A DNA stretch of 64,000 nt. Source: a candidate division SR1 bacterium Aalborg_AAW-1 (GTDB lineage Bacteria > Patescibacteriota > Gracilibacteria > Absconditabacterales > Absconditicoccaceae). Position 1 is the first letter of the stretch; every line of letters begins with the position of its first letter. The stretch lies in the NCBI GenBank assembly GCA_001007975.1, contig CP011268.1, positions 496,001 through 560,000 of the forward strand. Reading direction: 5' to 3'. Below the pieces are notes generated by a model, which did not search any database, was not told the origin of the DNA, and saw only the letters and a list, made by a program, of their open reading frames with translations. This document shows positions 62,468 to 64,000 of the stretch, in pieces. The translations under genes and the position numbers were made by a program.

Positions 62468-63616
62468 ATGTCTTTGGAAAGAGTTACACCAACTCCAGAT
62501 AGTATGATCTATTGCTCTCCACAACAGAGAACGATCAATACCAACCTCAAAAAGAATTTTTCGCGTACCGTCAATTCAGATACTCTTCAACGTATGAATA
62601 GGATGAAGGATAAACATGCACAAGATATTTGAACTATTTTGCAATGAGGTAATTGATCGCAAAAAGAAGTTATTAATCCTCAAAGTTTTCGTAGCGATAT
62701 TCTTCGTCAAGTGAATGAGCAGGAAGTAAAAAGTGAACATTTTGCTGAAGGTTTTGCTGGAAAAATTTATCTTGTTGAGTTAGCATTAGGTGAAAAAATC
62801 AAGAAATTAACCGTTATTAAAAAATCAAAAAAATATTGAGAAAAAATAGATAATACGGCTATACTTCATGAATATAATTATCATAGTCAAGCACATGCTT
62901 TTTTTGCAAATTCGAATATTTATGGTATAGATACGCCTGAAATTTATTGAACAGTGAATTGATTTAATTGAGAGATTCTTTTAGTGATGGAGTATATAGA
63001 GGGACTTACAATTTTTTCTTATAAAAATATATCAACTCTTTTGTATATTGTTGATTTATTAAAAAATCATCAAATAGAATGATATAGTGACTTGATCATA
63101 CAGATAGAATTAATCTTGTCACAAAATCCCCATGATATGGATATTAAAAAATTAATGATTACAGTCTGTGATGCATTTTCTAAGGATGAAAATCCTATAA
63201 TAAGAAATTTTTTTGATAAATATATATCTAGTTCATGAGTTCCTTATACTACCGCTAGAGATAGAATACAATGAGTATTTTTTGAAAAATATTTAGTAAA
63301 TATTTTTGATAAATTATCAAAAGATGTAGGATTATGAATATTTGATGATATGACAAAACAGTCTATCAAAGATAGATTGCAAAATGCTATATTATGACTT
63401 AATACAGTTCTTTATCATAATGATGTCAATACAAGAAATGTTATCTTATGAGAAGATGGAAAAATTTATTTAATTGATTATGATAAGGCAGATATTAAAC
63501 CTTCTGATTTGTTAACAAAAACATATAAAGAATCTCGTAGAATGAGTTATGAAAAACATAATGGTAGGGAAAATATTTACGATCTAGATATTTTAAATCA
63601 TTTTAGTTTGCTATAA
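62468..63616 (+). CDS. Protein-kinase-fold protein, substrate unknown
   Basis: 382 residues. A Lys in KLTVIKKSKKYG, LLVMEYIEGLTIF (hinge region), and a catalytic loop HNDVNTRNVIL with IYLIDYDKADI, matching HxDxxxxN and the metal-binding Asp (DFG position) of eukaryotic-like and aminoglycoside-type kinases. The N-terminal 80 residues are polar and lack a membrane segment, so it is cytoplasmic. It may phosphorylate a protein or a small molecule. About 20 TGA codons are Gly. The full-consensus promoter rules out longer upstream starts. Confidence 0.72.
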
Positions 63617-63786
63617 TTGGTATAATATTGTTTTATTAACGTTGAGTTGATTTTAATATAATTTGTCTTAGTGATAATTTTTTTTATTTCTTTCTGATAA
63701 ATTATTATATCACAAAGCTCTATTTGGCAAGAGAAAATGCCGTCAAACTTTTGCAAAATGCTATAATATTGGTACAATTCGCCTTA

Positions 63787-64000
63787 TGAAAACAGAATTT
63801 TCAAAAAAAACAAAAGTATCTGTACTACTCATCATCTATCTGGTCGCTCGATTGTATCAATCATGGGAGGCTGCTTTTAGAAGTGATGTTTTTGCTGATA
63901 TTACAAAAACTGATACTAATATTGTTGCTGTCTTCGTTGATAAAGACTTGTATAGTAACACAAACCTCAAAAATTCACTTGAACGATATACGACCCAATA
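63787..64000 (+). CDS. Truncated membrane-anchored protein (window edge)
   Basis: The first 71 residues are visible: a basic start and one hydrophobic segment (VSVLLIIYLVARLYQSW), then NIVAVFVDKDLYSNTNLKNS. It runs off the right edge without a stop. A TATAAT lies about 25 bp upstream. No family recognised from this part. Confidence 0.55.

Overview
The window reads coherently only if UGA is translated as glycine (genetic code 25). In-frame TGA falls at invariant glycines of EF-Tu, L2 (DHPHGG-TGA-EG), S5, L22, S3, SecY, NrdA, DnaJ, HflX and many others, and every gene that can be closed ends in TAA or TAG. Together with the AT-rich sequence, a ribosomal operon without rpmD (L30), short genes and many unrecognised envelope proteins, this points to the candidate phyla radiation, specifically the Absconditabacteria (SR1) / Gracilibacteria (BD1-5) group. 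The sequence does not let me choose between the two. Coordinates below join fragments that a standard-code ORF caller splits at TGA.

Layout. 1-7605: cell wall and surface genes (end of a MurG-like transferase, a 1073-residue secreted lamin-tail repeat protein, a polysaccharide pyruvyl transferase-like protein, a GT2 glycosyltransferase, a short ComEC). 7963-10779: a 938-residue SLH/S-layer protein with its own promoter and terminator and no UGA codon. 11089-16279: tRNA-Ser, a LysM-CHAP wall hydrolase, a DEDD exonuclease, an orphan transcription unit of about 850 nt with strong promoter and terminator but no convincing gene (13600-14455), trhO on the minus strand, then tRNA-Phe, tRNA-Ile and tRNA-Pro. 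16330-28521: tuf followed by the S10/spc ribosomal operon from rpsJ to secY in canonical order.

28685-41536: a lipoprotein of Bacteroidetes-like appearance, dnaJ behind a CIRCE-like operator, nrdB-nrdA-thioredoxin behind NrdR-box-like repeats, an HD alarmone-hydrolase-like protein, a bifunctional class A penicillin-binding protein, two small UGA-free genes, and a ComM-like ATPase. 41542-48203: a glycan locus: one plus-strand GT2 facing a seven-gene leftward operon (two methyltransferase-like proteins, a short SDR epimerase, GT32, a GT6 enzyme related to the ABO blood-group transferases, GT2, GT4). A palindrome overlaps the operon promoter.

48325-55669: a Cys-rich membrane protein, three large single-span membrane proteins, a 52-residue membrane peptide and a type IV prepilin, possibly one envelope apparatus. 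55805-64000: a VIT-type metal transporter, an alpha/beta hydrolase, a HAD phosphatase, a DUF4153-like membrane protein, adenylate kinase, HflX, a kinase-fold protein and one truncated gene. Two intergenic regions here can fold into multi-stem RNAs.

Promoters recur in two forms: TTGCAA-N17-TATAWT and a full-consensus TTGACA-N16-TATAAT. Several terminators carry UUCG loops. Shine-Dalgarno motifs are generally not visible; many ribosomal genes instead have a TTATTACTTAT-like stretch just upstream.
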